Positions 22,664-30,792 of a DNA stretch of 40,606 nucleotides are shown here, piece by piece (the first letter of the stretch is position 1; each line of letters starts with the position of its first letter). A program made the position numbers and the translations under genes. Source of the DNA: Lachnospiraceae bacterium (GTDB lineage Bacteria; Bacillota; Clostridia; Lachnospirales; Lachnospiraceae); contig JAQXFO010000048.1 of the NCBI GenBank assembly GCA_029005135.1, forward strand, positions 1-40,606, written 5' to 3'. The notes beneath the pieces were generated by a model. It was given only the letters and a program-made list of their open reading frames with translations. It made no database searches and was not told where the DNA came from.

Positions 22664-25315
22664 ATGATGACGGCTATGAAGACAGGCGACAGCGGCAGGG
22701 AGAGGCTGATCAGCACCGGCATTCCGGGGCTTGATGCCGCCTTCGGTGACATCGGCGAGGGCAGCAATGTCATCTTCCGGGTGACACATATGAGGGAATT
22801 CCGGGCTTTCCTGGATCCCTTCACCGCGGCTTCGCGGCGGGCGGGACGCAAGATCGTCTATATCCGTTTCGGCAATCACCCGCCTCTGGTCTCACCGGAG
22901 AGCGGCGTGACGATCTGCGGTGTGCCGCTGTCCCATCTTTTTGAGAGCTTTTCTGTCGAGATCCATGACATCATCGAGCGGGAAGGCGATCACTGCAGCT
23001 ATGTCTTCGACTGCCTGTCGGATCTGCAGACGGCCTGGGCGACGGATATGATGATGGGGAATTTTTTCCGCGTGATCTGCCCTGAACTGGCCCGTCACAA
23101 GGCGGCGGCTTATTTTCCTGTTCTCCACGGCCGGCATTCCGCCTGGACAGTGCAGAGGCTGCGTGAAACCGCCGACTATTTCATCAATCTCTATCCCTCC
23201 GGCCGCGATCTGTTCTTTCGCTGCGAGAAGGCGGGAGAGGACGGACGGGAGGCCTATTATAAGCCCTACCGCCTGGATACGGAGACCGGTGAGTTTCGCG
23301 AGGTGAACGACGGCGTCAGAAAGAGCCGTTTCTATCAGGCCCTCAACAACAGCCAGAGCCTGGACGACAACCGAAACCAGGACAGCTGGGACCGTTTCTT
23401 CGACGGCGCTTATGCCATGTACCAGGCCGGTATGAATATGACCGAGGCCTGCCGGAGGATGTGCGACATCATGATGACGCGGGATCCCCGGATCCGCGAG
23501 ATGATCCGCGTGCATTTTTCACCCCGGGACTATTTCCTGGTACGGGAGAGAATGATCGGTACCGGCCTCATCGGCGGCAAGGCCTGCGGTATGCTGCTGG
23601 CCCGCAGCATTATCGAAAATGACGAACCCGACCTTTTCGAGAAGCTGGAGCCTCACGATTCTTTCTATGTGGGCTCCGATGTCTTCTATACGTATATCGT
23701 AGAAAATGATTTTTGGCACCTGCGTCTGTCCCAGCGCCGCGAGGACGGGTATTTCTCCCTGGCTGAGGCGGTGCGCGAACGTTTCCTTAAGGGCCGCTTT
23801 TCTCCGGAGATGGAGAACCAGTTCCGGCGCATGTTGGAGTACTACGGCCACGACCCGATTATCGTCCGCTCCAGCTCGATTCTGGAGGATGGCTTCGGCA
23901 ATGCCTTTGCCGGCAAGTACGAGTCGGTCTTCTGCGCCAACACCGGCACGATGGCAGAGCGGCTGGCGGAGCTGGAGAATGCCATGCGCATCGTCTATGC
24001 CAGTACCATGAGTCTGTCGGCCCTGGATTATCGCAAGAGGCGCGGCCTTGATCGCAAGGATGAACAGATGGCCCTTCTGGTGCAGCGGGTTTCCGGTTCG
24101 GTTTACGGGGATTATTATCTGCCGGCCGCGGCGGGCGTCGGCTACTCCCTGAGTCCGTACCGGTTCCTGGCGTCACTGGATCCGCGTTCGGGCATGCTCC
24201 GCCTGGTCATGGGACTGGGGACGTCGGCGGTGGACAGGACCGAGGGCTCTTATCCGCGGCTTGTCAGCCTGGATCAGCCCGAGAAGACGGCGGCGGTCTC
24301 GGAAGCCGAGAAGCATCAGTTTTCGCAGCGGCGTATCGGCCTTGTCAATATGAAGACACGCTGCCAGGAGCAGGTCCTTTTGGAAAAACTTCTGGATGTC
24401 ATGCCCGACTATCTGAAAAAAGCGCTTCTGTCCCATGATTTTGACGCCGAACGCCGTTTTCGGGAACGGGGCCGCCGGCGTGATGTCTATTACATCTCCT
24501 GCGACGGCCTGACGCGCAATGAAGAGCTGATGGCCTTTATGCGCCGGATGCTGTCGGTGCTCCAGGAGCAGTATCAGTATCCGGTGGATACTGAGTTTGC
24601 CGTCAACCTGTCGGAAAACGGGGAATTTGTTGTCAATATGCTGCAGTGCCGTCCCCTGCAGGTCTTCCACGATACCGCGGATACAGGGGAGGATCCGATG
24701 GCGGAACTGCCGGAGGATCAGATCTTTCTGTCTGTCAGAGGGGCTTCCATGGGCATGTCCCGCCGCGATGAGCTGGATGTCTTGGTCTATGTCGATCCGA
24801 TAGCCTATTACACGATGCCCTTCAAGGAAAAACCGGCGGTGGCAGCCGCTATCCACGCCGTTAACTGGCATTACCGCGGCAGCGGCAGGACCATGATGCT
24901 GATGGTGCCGGGCCGGGTGGGCACCTCCTCGCCGGAGCTCGGCGTACCGACGACCTTTTCGGATATCAGCGAATTCCGTGTTGTGGCCGAGATCGCGGAA
25001 TCACGTGTCGGTTATCGGCCGGAATTGTCTTACGGGAGTCATTTTTTCCAGGATCTGGTGGAGGCAGAGATCCTCTACACCGCCGTTTTCGAGGATAAAG
25101 CGAAAACGCTTGTCTACCGTCCGGAGATGCTGGCAGCGTATGAGAATCGTCTGGCAGACATCTATCCTGCCGGCCGGGAGCTTTCTGCGGTGGTCAGCGT
25201 CTGTGAAGTGAGCGGCAGTATCCGTCATCATATGCCGACGGAGGAGACCGTGATCCTGCTGAAGAAGCCCGGAGATCAAAGCAAAAAGGAGAATGAAAAT
25301 GAGTATACGTCATGA
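22664..25315 (+). CDS. KaiC-like / PEP-synthase-type ATP-grasp fusion protein
   Basis: About 883 residues. Residues 17-200 resemble a KaiC/RecA fold: it opens STGIPGLD and has a Walker B-like SYVFDCLSDL, but the Walker A loop is missing (GEGSNVIFRV). Residues about 300-665 match the ATP-grasp domain of PEP synthase and pyruvate phosphate dikinase: GGKACGM, IIVRSSSILEDGFGNAFAG near 400, and FVVNMLQCRPLQ near 660. No phosphohistidine swivel domain and no PEP/pyruvate barrel is seen in the C-terminal 200 residues, so it cannot be a complete PEP synthase. Function is unknown; it may phosphorylate a partner. The start is uncertain (22664, 22667 or 22676) because GGAG is far upstream. TATAAT at 22595-22600 is a likely -10. 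Its 3' end overlaps proA by 17 nt. Confidence 0.75.
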   Translation: MMTAMKTGDSGRERLISTGIPGLDAAFGDIGEGSNVIFRVTHMREFRAFLDPFTAASRRAGRKIVYIRFGNHPPLVSPESGVTICGVPLSHLFESFSVEIHDIIEREGDHCSYVFDCLSDLQTAWATDMMMGNFFRVICPELARHKAAAYFPVLHGRHSAWTVQRLRETADYFINLYPSGRDLFFRCEKAGEDGREAYYKPYRLDTETGEFREVNDGVRKSRFYQALNNSQSLDDNRNQDSWDRFFDGAYAMYQAGMNMTEACRRMCDIMMTRDPRIREMIRVHFSPRDYFLVRERMIGTGLIGGKACGMLLARSIIENDEPDLFEKLEPHDSFYVGSDVFYTYIVENDFWHLRLSQRREDGYFSLAEAVRERFLKGRFSPEMENQFRRMLEYYGHDPIIVRSSSILEDGFGNAFAGKYESVFCANTGTMAERLAELENAMRIVYASTMSLSALDYRKRRGLDRKDEQMALLVQRVSGSVYGDYYLPAAAGVGYSLSPYRFLASLDPRSGMLRLVMGLGTSAVDRTEGSYPRLVSLDQPEKTAAVSEAEKHQFSQRRIGLVNMKTRCQEQVLLEKLLDVMPDYLKKALLSHDFDAERRFRERGRRRDVYYISCDGLTRNEELMAFMRRMLSVLQEQYQYPVDTEFAVNLSENGEFVVNMLQCRPLQVFHDTADTGEDPMAELPEDQIFLSVRGASMGMSRRDELDVLVYVDPIAYYTMPFKEKPAVAAAIHAVNWHYRGSGRTMMLMVPGRVGTSSPELGVPTTFSDISEFRVVAEIAESRVGYRPELSYGSHFFQDLVEAEILYTAVFEDKAKTLVYRPEMLAAYENRLADIYPAGRELSAVVSVCEVSGSIRHHMPTEETVILLKKPGDQSKKENENEYTS

Positions 25316-26588
25316 CGTTGCCGGTATGAAGGCGATCGTTCCCGTGATGATGAGCGCCTCTGCCGATCAGAGAAACCGTGCGCTGCGCCTGATGGCGGAG
25401 GCACTCAACCGGGAGAAGGACTGGATCTTCGGCGCCAACGGTGAGGACCTGAAGCGGGCCGAAGAAGCGGGCATCACCGGTGCGGTGATCAAGCGGCTGA
25501 CCTTCGATGAAGGCAAGCTGAAGGCTGTCACGGAGGGTCTTTTGAGCCTGGCCGATCTGCCGGATCCCGTGGGGCGGGTGCGGCTTCGCCGTTCCCTCGA
25601 TGAAGGTCTGACGCTCCGTCAGATATCCTGCCCGATCGGTGTCATCGGTGTGATCTTCGAGGCGCGGCCCGACGCGATGGTCCAGATCGCCTCGCTGTGC
25701 GTCAAGAGCGGCAACTGTGCCGTCCTCAAGGGCGGCCGGGAGACAGCGGCGACCAACCGGGTGATCTTCGAGCTGCTGTCCGGAGCTGTGAGCGAGGCAG
25801 GCCTGCCGGAGAACTGCCTGATACAGGCCGAGCTTCACAGCGAGATCGACGAGCTCCTGTCCCTGGAGGACCTGGTGGATCTTCTGATTCCGCGGGGCTC
25901 CAACGCCTTTGTCCGCTACATCATGGATCACACGAAGATCCCGGTCATGGGCCATGCCGACGGTATCTGCCATATCTACGTTGATAAGGATGCCGATGAA
26001 GATATGGCAGTCAGGGTGATCGTGGATGCCAAGACCCAGTACGCCGCTGCCTGCAACGCGGTGGAGACACTGCTGGTCGATCGTGCCGCTGCCGCCTCAT
26101 TCCTGCCGAAGCTCGCGTCGGCGCTGACGGAAGCGCATGTGGCGATGCGCGGGACAAAGGAAGCGGCAGCCATGCTCCCGGGCATCATCACGGAGGGGGC
26201 GGATTTCCGCACGGAGTATCTTGATTATACCGTTTCTATCGGTCTTGTGGACGGTGTCAGGGAAGCGGTGGACCATATCAACACCTACGGCTCTCACCAT
26301 ACCGATGCGATCATGACGGAAAACGATGAGGCGGCAGCCTATTTTGCCCGTATGGTGGATTCGGCCGGAGTCTACCGCAACTGTTCCACACGCTTCGCCG
26401 ACGGCTTCCGCTATGGCTTCGGCGCTGAGGTCGGCATCAGCACCGGCAAGCTGCATGCCCGGGGACCGGTGGGGCTCGAGGGACTGATGACGTATAAGTA
26501 CGAACTGACGGGACACGGCCATACCGTCGGCGACTATGCCTCCGGCGAGCGCAGCTTTCATTTTAGGGATCTGAACGATGACGTATAA
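25299..26588 (+). CDS. proA: Glutamate-5-semialdehyde dehydrogenase ProA
   Basis: A 429-residue enzyme of the aldehyde dehydrogenase superfamily, full length for ProA. It reduces gamma-glutamyl phosphate to glutamate-5-semialdehyde in proline synthesis. Motifs: ICPIGVIGVIFEARPDA, the catalytic cysteine in QYAAACNAVETLL, and STRFADGFRYGFGAEVGIST. The start is placed at 25299, 7 nt after AGGAG; the ATG at 25293 is too close to it. It overlaps the preceding gene by 17 nt and the next by 11 nt, so translation is coupled. The usual neighbour proB is not in the window. Confidence 0.95.
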   Translation: MSIRHDVAGMKAIVPVMMSASADQRNRALRLMAEALNREKDWIFGANGEDLKRAEEAGITGAVIKRLTFDEGKLKAVTEGLLSLADLPDPVGRVRLRRSLDEGLTLRQISCPIGVIGVIFEARPDAMVQIASLCVKSGNCAVLKGGRETAATNRVIFELLSGAVSEAGLPENCLIQAELHSEIDELLSLEDLVDLLIPRGSNAFVRYIMDHTKIPVMGHADGICHIYVDKDADEDMAVRVIVDAKTQYAAACNAVETLLVDRAAAASFLPKLASALTEAHVAMRGTKEAAAMLPGIITEGADFRTEYLDYTVSIGLVDGVREAVDHINTYGSHHTDAIMTENDEAAAYFARMVDSAGVYRNCSTRFADGFRYGFGAEVGISTGKLHARGPVGLEGLMTYKYELTGHGHTVGDYASGERSFHFRDLNDDV

Positions 26589-27963
26589 TTCGCTGGCCTT
26601 TTTGGTATTTTTCGCTCTGGTTCTCATTTTATATTACGGACTGCCCGGACGTTTCCGGACGGTCCTTGTTTTGCTGTCAAGCGCGGTCTTTTACGGCATC
26701 GGCAGCCTGAAGGTTCTGCCGTTTCTGGCGGCGTTTTCTCTGGCAGTCTGGCTTTTCGGCCGTCTGACGGCGGTCCGTCACCACCGGATTGTTTTCGTGT
26801 TCGCCGTCGTTTCGGCTCTGCTGCCCCTGTGCCTTCTCAAGTATACCGGGCTGTCCCGGTCCTTCGTGGTGCCGCTGGGCATATCCTATTTTACCTTCAA
26901 GGCCGTCAGTTATCTGGTCGATATCCGGCGGGGTGACTGCGAAGCCGAGCGTGATCCGCTGATCGTCATGACGTATCTGATGTTCTTTCCGGAAATCATG
27001 ATCGGCCCCATCGACAGAGCCGCTTCCCTCATGGGACAGCTGAAGGCGGAGAGGCCGCCGCTTCGTGCGGACAATATCGGTGCCGGCGCCCTGCTGTTTC
27101 TATTTGGCTGTCTTGAGAAAATGGCCGCCGCCGACAGGCTGGGACTGGCCGTCGATCTGATTCTCGGCGATCTCGACACGTATCACGGACTGAGTGTGGC
27201 CGCGGCAGCCCTGATGTACTCCCTGCAGATCTATTTTGACTTTGCCGGCTGTTCGGCGATGGCCATCGGCATCGGCCGTATGATGGGCTTCCGCCTGGCG
27301 GAGAATTTCCGTCAGCCTTATCTGGCTGTCTCCGTGGTGGATTTCTGGCGGCGCTGGCATATATCGCTGACGTCCTGGCTGCGGGACTATGTCTACATCC
27401 CCTTAGGCGGCAGCCGCCGGGGCCCCTGGCGCCGCCGGCTCAATGTGCTTCTGGTCTTCCTGGTCAGCGGTATCTGGCACGGGGCCGGTATCCACTATAT
27501 CGTCTGGGGCCTTCTTAACGGGCTTTTCCAGGTGGCGGAGGGTGCTGTCGGAGGAGGCTCCCGGGGCCGCAGCCGGAAGAGAGGACCGCTGGCTGTCTGG
27601 CTGGGCCGGGGACGCGTGTTTATCCTGATGAGTGCCGCCTGGATCTTTTTCCGGGCGCCGTCCTTCCGGGAAGCGCTCCGCATCCTGGGCTCCCTGGTCA
27701 GAGCGGGCGGTGCCTTCCGGGATGAGGCCGGCCTTCTGTGGGGACTTTCGAATCCCTCCTGGATCCTGCTCCTTATCCTCATCCTTCTCATCACCGTCGT
27801 TGATCTCCTCCGGGAATACCGCGGCATCAGCGCCGACAGCCTGATGCGCCTGCCCTTTGCGGTGCGCTGCTTCATTTTCTACGGGCTGATTTTCAGTGTG
27901 ATCGTGTTCGGTCTCTACGGTACGGCCTATGACGCTGCCGGCTTCATCTACCTGCAGTACTGA
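26578..27963 (+). CDS. MBOAT family O-acyltransferase (AlgI/DltB-like)
   Basis: A 461-residue membrane protein with about eleven hydrophobic segments and the MBOAT core. Motifs are YFDFAGCSAMAIGIGRMMGF, FWRRWHISLTSWLRDYVYIP, and the invariant His301 in SGIWHGAG. Such proteins pass acyl groups across the membrane to extracellular polymers, as AlgI does with acetyl for alginate or DltB with D-alanine for teichoic acid. There is no dltA or dltC gene nearby, so acetylation of a surface polysaccharide is the better guess. It overlaps the end of proA by 11 nt and precedes an SGNH-type partner by 18 nt. Confidence 0.88.
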   Translation: MTYNSLAFLVFFALVLILYYGLPGRFRTVLVLLSSAVFYGIGSLKVLPFLAAFSLAVWLFGRLTAVRHHRIVFVFAVVSALLPLCLLKYTGLSRSFVVPLGISYFTFKAVSYLVDIRRGDCEAERDPLIVMTYLMFFPEIMIGPIDRAASLMGQLKAERPPLRADNIGAGALLFLFGCLEKMAAADRLGLAVDLILGDLDTYHGLSVAAAALMYSLQIYFDFAGCSAMAIGIGRMMGFRLAENFRQPYLAVSVVDFWRRWHISLTSWLRDYVYIPLGGSRRGPWRRRLNVLLVFLVSGIWHGAGIHYIVWGLLNGLFQVAEGAVGGGSRGRSRKRGPLAVWLGRGRVFILMSAAWIFFRAPSFREALRILGSLVRAGGAFRDEAGLLWGLSNPSWILLLILILLITVVDLLREYRGISADSLMRLPFAVRCFIFYGLIFSVIVFGLYGTAYDAAGFIYLQY

Positions 27964-27981
27964 CATTTATAAGGAGTTATC

Positions 27982-28941
27982 GTGTCAAAACGCAATCGAA
28001 AATTTCGGGCGCAGGCGGCCCTGCGTCTGATCGCTGCCATCCTGGGCGGGGTTCTGATCTTCTGCCTGCTGACGCGCCTGCTTCAGCCGAAATACTATTA
28101 TTGTCTGGAGGGACGATCACCGGAAACCGAGTTCTGGCAGAGCTTCTATGAACTGCCCCGGGATAGCCGGGATGTCATATTCCTCGGCAGCAGTCATATC
28201 TACAATGCGGTGGATCCTGTGCAGTATGAGGCTCTGACGGGCCTGACGGCCTTTGATATGGCGACCTCCAACCAGGATATGTCTGTGAGCTATTATCTTC
28301 TGAAGGAATGCCTGACGCGCCAGAGCCCGGATGCCGTTGTTCTGGATGCCTACGGTCTGGAGATGACTACCTTCGGCAAGTCAAGCACTTACAAGCGGAC
28401 CTTTGACGATATGCACTGGTCGGCAGCCAAGATCGGTGCCATCCGCGACTGGATGCCCCACATGGAGGGGGAAACCTGGATCACGCGCATTTTGACGATC
28501 CTCGATTACCATGGCCGCTGGGAGGAGCTGACGGCGGCGGATCTTGACGGGCGCCCCTATGTGACCTCCCGGCTCGGTTTCTGCCCGAGCGATGAGACAG
28601 CGGCGTCCATCACCTATGACGGCGTGGCGGAGGACGCCGGCGAGCCCTTTGCCATCGACCCGGAGGCGGTGCGTTACTTCGGTCTCATCGTGGAACTGTG
28701 CCGGCAGGAGGGGATCGCCCTGACGCTTATCAAGACGCCGGACACCGCCTGGACAGCGGCCAAAAGCGAGGCCGCCGCGGCTCTGGCAGCCGAATACGGC
28801 ATTCCCTATACGGATTACAATGCGGCAGGCGCCTATGAGCGTATCGGCCTTGCTGCCGCGGAGGACTGGCGCAACGAAAACCATCTGAATCGCTGCGGCG
28901 CGGAAAAATTTACACAATTTATTGCATTCCATTTACATTAA
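27982..28941 (+). CDS. Membrane-anchored SGNH-type protein (DltD/AlgJ-like)
   Basis: A 319-residue protein with one N-terminal membrane helix (about residues 15-35) and an extracellular SGNH-hydrolase-like domain. The nucleophile block is FLGSSHIYN (Ser70/Ser71). The C-terminal block reads DWRNENHLN, with His301 in the expected place and Asn298 where an Asp is more usual in DxxH. Proteins like this act next to an MBOAT partner to place acyl groups on polymers outside the cell. It starts with GTG after AAGGAGTT, 18 nt behind the MBOAT gene. The target polymer is unknown. Confidence 0.8.
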   Translation: MSKRNRKFRAQAALRLIAAILGGVLIFCLLTRLLQPKYYYCLEGRSPETEFWQSFYELPRDSRDVIFLGSSHIYNAVDPVQYEALTGLTAFDMATSNQDMSVSYYLLKECLTRQSPDAVVLDAYGLEMTTFGKSSTYKRTFDDMHWSAAKIGAIRDWMPHMEGETWITRILTILDYHGRWEELTAADLDGRPYVTSRLGFCPSDETAASITYDGVAEDAGEPFAIDPEAVRYFGLIVELCRQEGIALTLIKTPDTAWTAAKSEAAAALAAEYGIPYTDYNAAGAYERIGLAAAEDWRNENHLNRCGAEKFTQFIAFHLH

Positions 28942-28952
28942 AGTGTTATACT
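28922..28952 (+). promoter_or_regulatory. Possible promoter of mgtE
   Basis: TTGCAT at 28922-28927 and TATACT at 28947-28952, a 19-bp spacer, overlapping the end of the SGNH gene. The long spacer makes it uncertain. Confidence 0.35.
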
Positions 28953-29014
28953 GAGAAAGCACGGGCAGATGGCACGCTGCTCTGACAAATCCGGTACCGA
29001 AGGAGGTGGTAAGC

Positions 29015-29134
29015 GTGGAACAGGGACATACAGACAGTGACAGTAACAATTCTCGACAATCCGATCCACACTTATCCAGCGGAGGTACTGCATCATGGAA
29101 GATGACAGAAACATCGAGGAGAAGCTGCTGTTAA
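29015..29134 (+). CDS. Possible 39-residue upstream ORF overlapping mgtE
   Basis: A GTG at 29015 follows a near-perfect ribosome site (GAAGGAGGTGG, 5 nt spacing), stronger than the one before mgtE. The 39-codon frame is Ser/Asp/Asn-rich (TDSDSNNSRQSD), has no hydrophobic segment, and ends at 29134, 40 nt into mgtE in another frame. It could be a regulatory leader peptide or a translational coupling device for mgtE. Nothing similar is recognised. Confidence 0.35.
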   Translation: MEQGHTDSDSNNSRQSDPHLSSGGTASWKMTETSRRSCC

Positions 29135-30456
29135 GGCTTCTCACCGAGAAAAAGTACGTTCTGCTTCGGGAACTCCTGGCCGAGATGAACGAGGCGGATA
29201 TCGCCGGGATCATGGACTCGATGGAGAATGAAGACTCTCTCCGTCTGTTCCGCATCCTGCCGAAAAACATGGCAGCCGAGGTTTTTGCCGATCTGGAACT
29301 GGATGATCAGGCATACATTATTCAGTCGCTGTCCGAAACCGAAGCTTCTACGATCATTGACAACATGATGTCCGACGACGCGGCCGATCTTCTGGAAGAG
29401 ATGCCGGCCAACGTTGTCACGCGCATCCTGGCCAATGCCAGACCCGATACGCGCAAGGACATTAATCATCTGCTGCGTTATCCGGAGGATTCGGCCGGTT
29501 CAGTTATGACGGTCGAGTACGTTGATTTTCAGCAGCATATGACCGTCGGCGACGCCATCAAGAAGCTGCGCCGCGTCGGTCTTGATTCCGAGACCATCAA
29601 TATCTGCTATGTTGTGGACAAGCAGAGGATCCTGGTCGGTACCGTGGCGCTCCGATACCTGATCATGCATGAGAACGACGAGGTGATCGGCGATTTCATG
29701 AATGACAACGTCATCAGCATCAACACGATGACAGACCAGGAAGAAGCCGCCCGTATGTTCCAGAAATACGGCTTCACGGCCATGCCCGTCGTTGACAATG
29801 AGAACCGTATGGTCGGTATCATCACCATCGATGACGTCGTCGACATCATCGAAGAAGAGGCTACGGAAGATATTGAGAAGATGGCCGCTATTCTGCCGTC
29901 CGACAAAGCCTATCTGAAAACTACGGTGCTGGAGACGTATAAGAAGCGTATGCCCTGGCTGCTGCTTTTGATGATCTCGGCTACCTTTACCGGCGCCATT
30001 ATTCAGAATTACGAAAATGCGCTGGCCTCCTATGTGATTCTGACGGCCTATATCCCGATGCTGATGGATACCAGCGGCAATGCCGGTTCCCAGGCTTCGG
30101 TCTCGATTATCCGAGGTCTTTCCCTGAAGGAAATCGAATTCTCCGATCTGTGGCAGGCTGTCTGGAAGGAGATTCGCGTCGCCGTCCTGTGCGGTGGTAC
30201 TCTGGCCTGTGTCAACTTTGCCAAACTGATGCTTTTGGACCGCACGCCGGTTACCATCGCCATCATCGTCTGCGTCACCCTTTTCGTGGTGGTTATTGCC
30301 GCCAAGTGCATCGGTTCCACGCTGCCGCTGGTATCGGCCAAGCTGGGCTTCGACCCGGCGGTCATGGCCTCGCCTCTGATCACGACGATCGTGGACGCCA
30401 TCGCCTTGTTTGTGTATTTCCAGATCGCGACCAATATGCTGCATCTGGCGGTATAG
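29095..30456 (+). CDS. mgtE: Magnesium transporter MgtE
   Basis: A 453-residue Mg2+ channel/transporter. The cytoplasmic N domain (residues about 1-130) carries the acidic helical repeats typical of MgtE (DDAADLLEEMPANVV). Two CBS domains follow (about 135-255, RYPEDSAGSVMT; GIITIDDVVDIIEEE). Five membrane helices (about 275-450) include the pore segment PMLMDTSGNAGSQAS. Mg2+ bound at the N and CBS domains closes the channel. The start is ATG after GCGGAGG. I see no M-box riboswitch in the 150-nt leader. A short upstream ORF overlaps the start. Confidence 0.95.
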   Translation: MEDDRNIEEKLLLRLLTEKKYVLLRELLAEMNEADIAGIMDSMENEDSLRLFRILPKNMAAEVFADLELDDQAYIIQSLSETEASTIIDNMMSDDAADLLEEMPANVVTRILANARPDTRKDINHLLRYPEDSAGSVMTVEYVDFQQHMTVGDAIKKLRRVGLDSETINICYVVDKQRILVGTVALRYLIMHENDEVIGDFMNDNVISINTMTDQEEAARMFQKYGFTAMPVVDNENRMVGIITIDDVVDIIEEEATEDIEKMAAILPSDKAYLKTTVLETYKKRMPWLLLLMISATFTGAIIQNYENALASYVILTAYIPMLMDTSGNAGSQASVSIIRGLSLKEIEFSDLWQAVWKEIRVAVLCGGTLACVNFAKLMLLDRTPVTIAIIVCVTLFVVVIAAKCIGSTLPLVSAKLGFDPAVMASPLITTIVDAIALFVYFQIATNMLHLAV

Positions 30457-30465
30457 GCCCGGGGG

Positions 30466-30494
30466 TTGACTTTTTCCGGGACAGAGGCTATGCT
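30466..30494 (+). promoter_or_regulatory. Promoter of the tyrS T-box unit
   Basis: TTGACT at 30466-30471, 17-bp spacer, TATGCT at 30489-30494, starting ten bases after mgtE. Confidence 0.7.
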
Positions 30495-30501
30495 ATGAAA
30501 C

Positions 30502-30773
30502 GCGGAGCGCAAAGAAGCTTCGATTCAATGTCATATGCTGACAGTGACGGCAGCAAGTAGGTAGGAAACCGCCTTTTCAGAGAGCATCCGGCCGGTGTGA
30601 GGATGCAGGGCCTTCTTATTGAATACATGTCCGAGTCGGCCGGCCGGTGACCGTAAGCACCGAAGAGTGTCGCTCGACACGCTGAGGGGAGCTTTGTGAG
30701 AAGCTTCCGAAGCAGAGGTGGTACCGCGAATGACTGTTCGCCCTCTGTCCCGTCAAGGGACAGAGGCTTTTTT
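30502..30773 (+). promoter_or_regulatory. T-box leader for tyrS (tyrosine specifier)
   Basis: A classic T-box antitermination leader. The conserved AGGTGGTACCGCG lies at 30716-30728. Its TGGT bulge can pair with an ACCA tRNA end. Stem I includes AGAGAGCATCC/GGATGC and a specifier loop GAATACATG, with TAC (Tyr) at 30624-30626. The terminator stem cctctgtccc/gggacagagg (30742-30766) is followed by a T-run. Part of its 5' arm can instead pair with cagagg upstream to form the antiterminator. Uncharged tRNA-Tyr would let tyrS be transcribed. Confidence 0.92.
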
Positions 30774-30792
30774 ATTGAAAAGGAGAGTAAGC

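Noticed and set aside
22664-25315. Complete PEP synthase (ppsA)
   Set aside because: Only the ATP-grasp part is recognised; the phosphohistidine and PEP-binding domains are missing.
26578-28941. dlt operon (D-alanylation of teichoic acid)
   Set aside because: The MBOAT and SGNH genes are reminiscent of dltB and dltD, but no dltA or dltC is present and the neighbours are unrelated.
28942-29094. M-box (Mg2+) riboswitch upstream of mgtE
   Set aside because: The leader is too short and lacks the conserved M-box segments I would expect.
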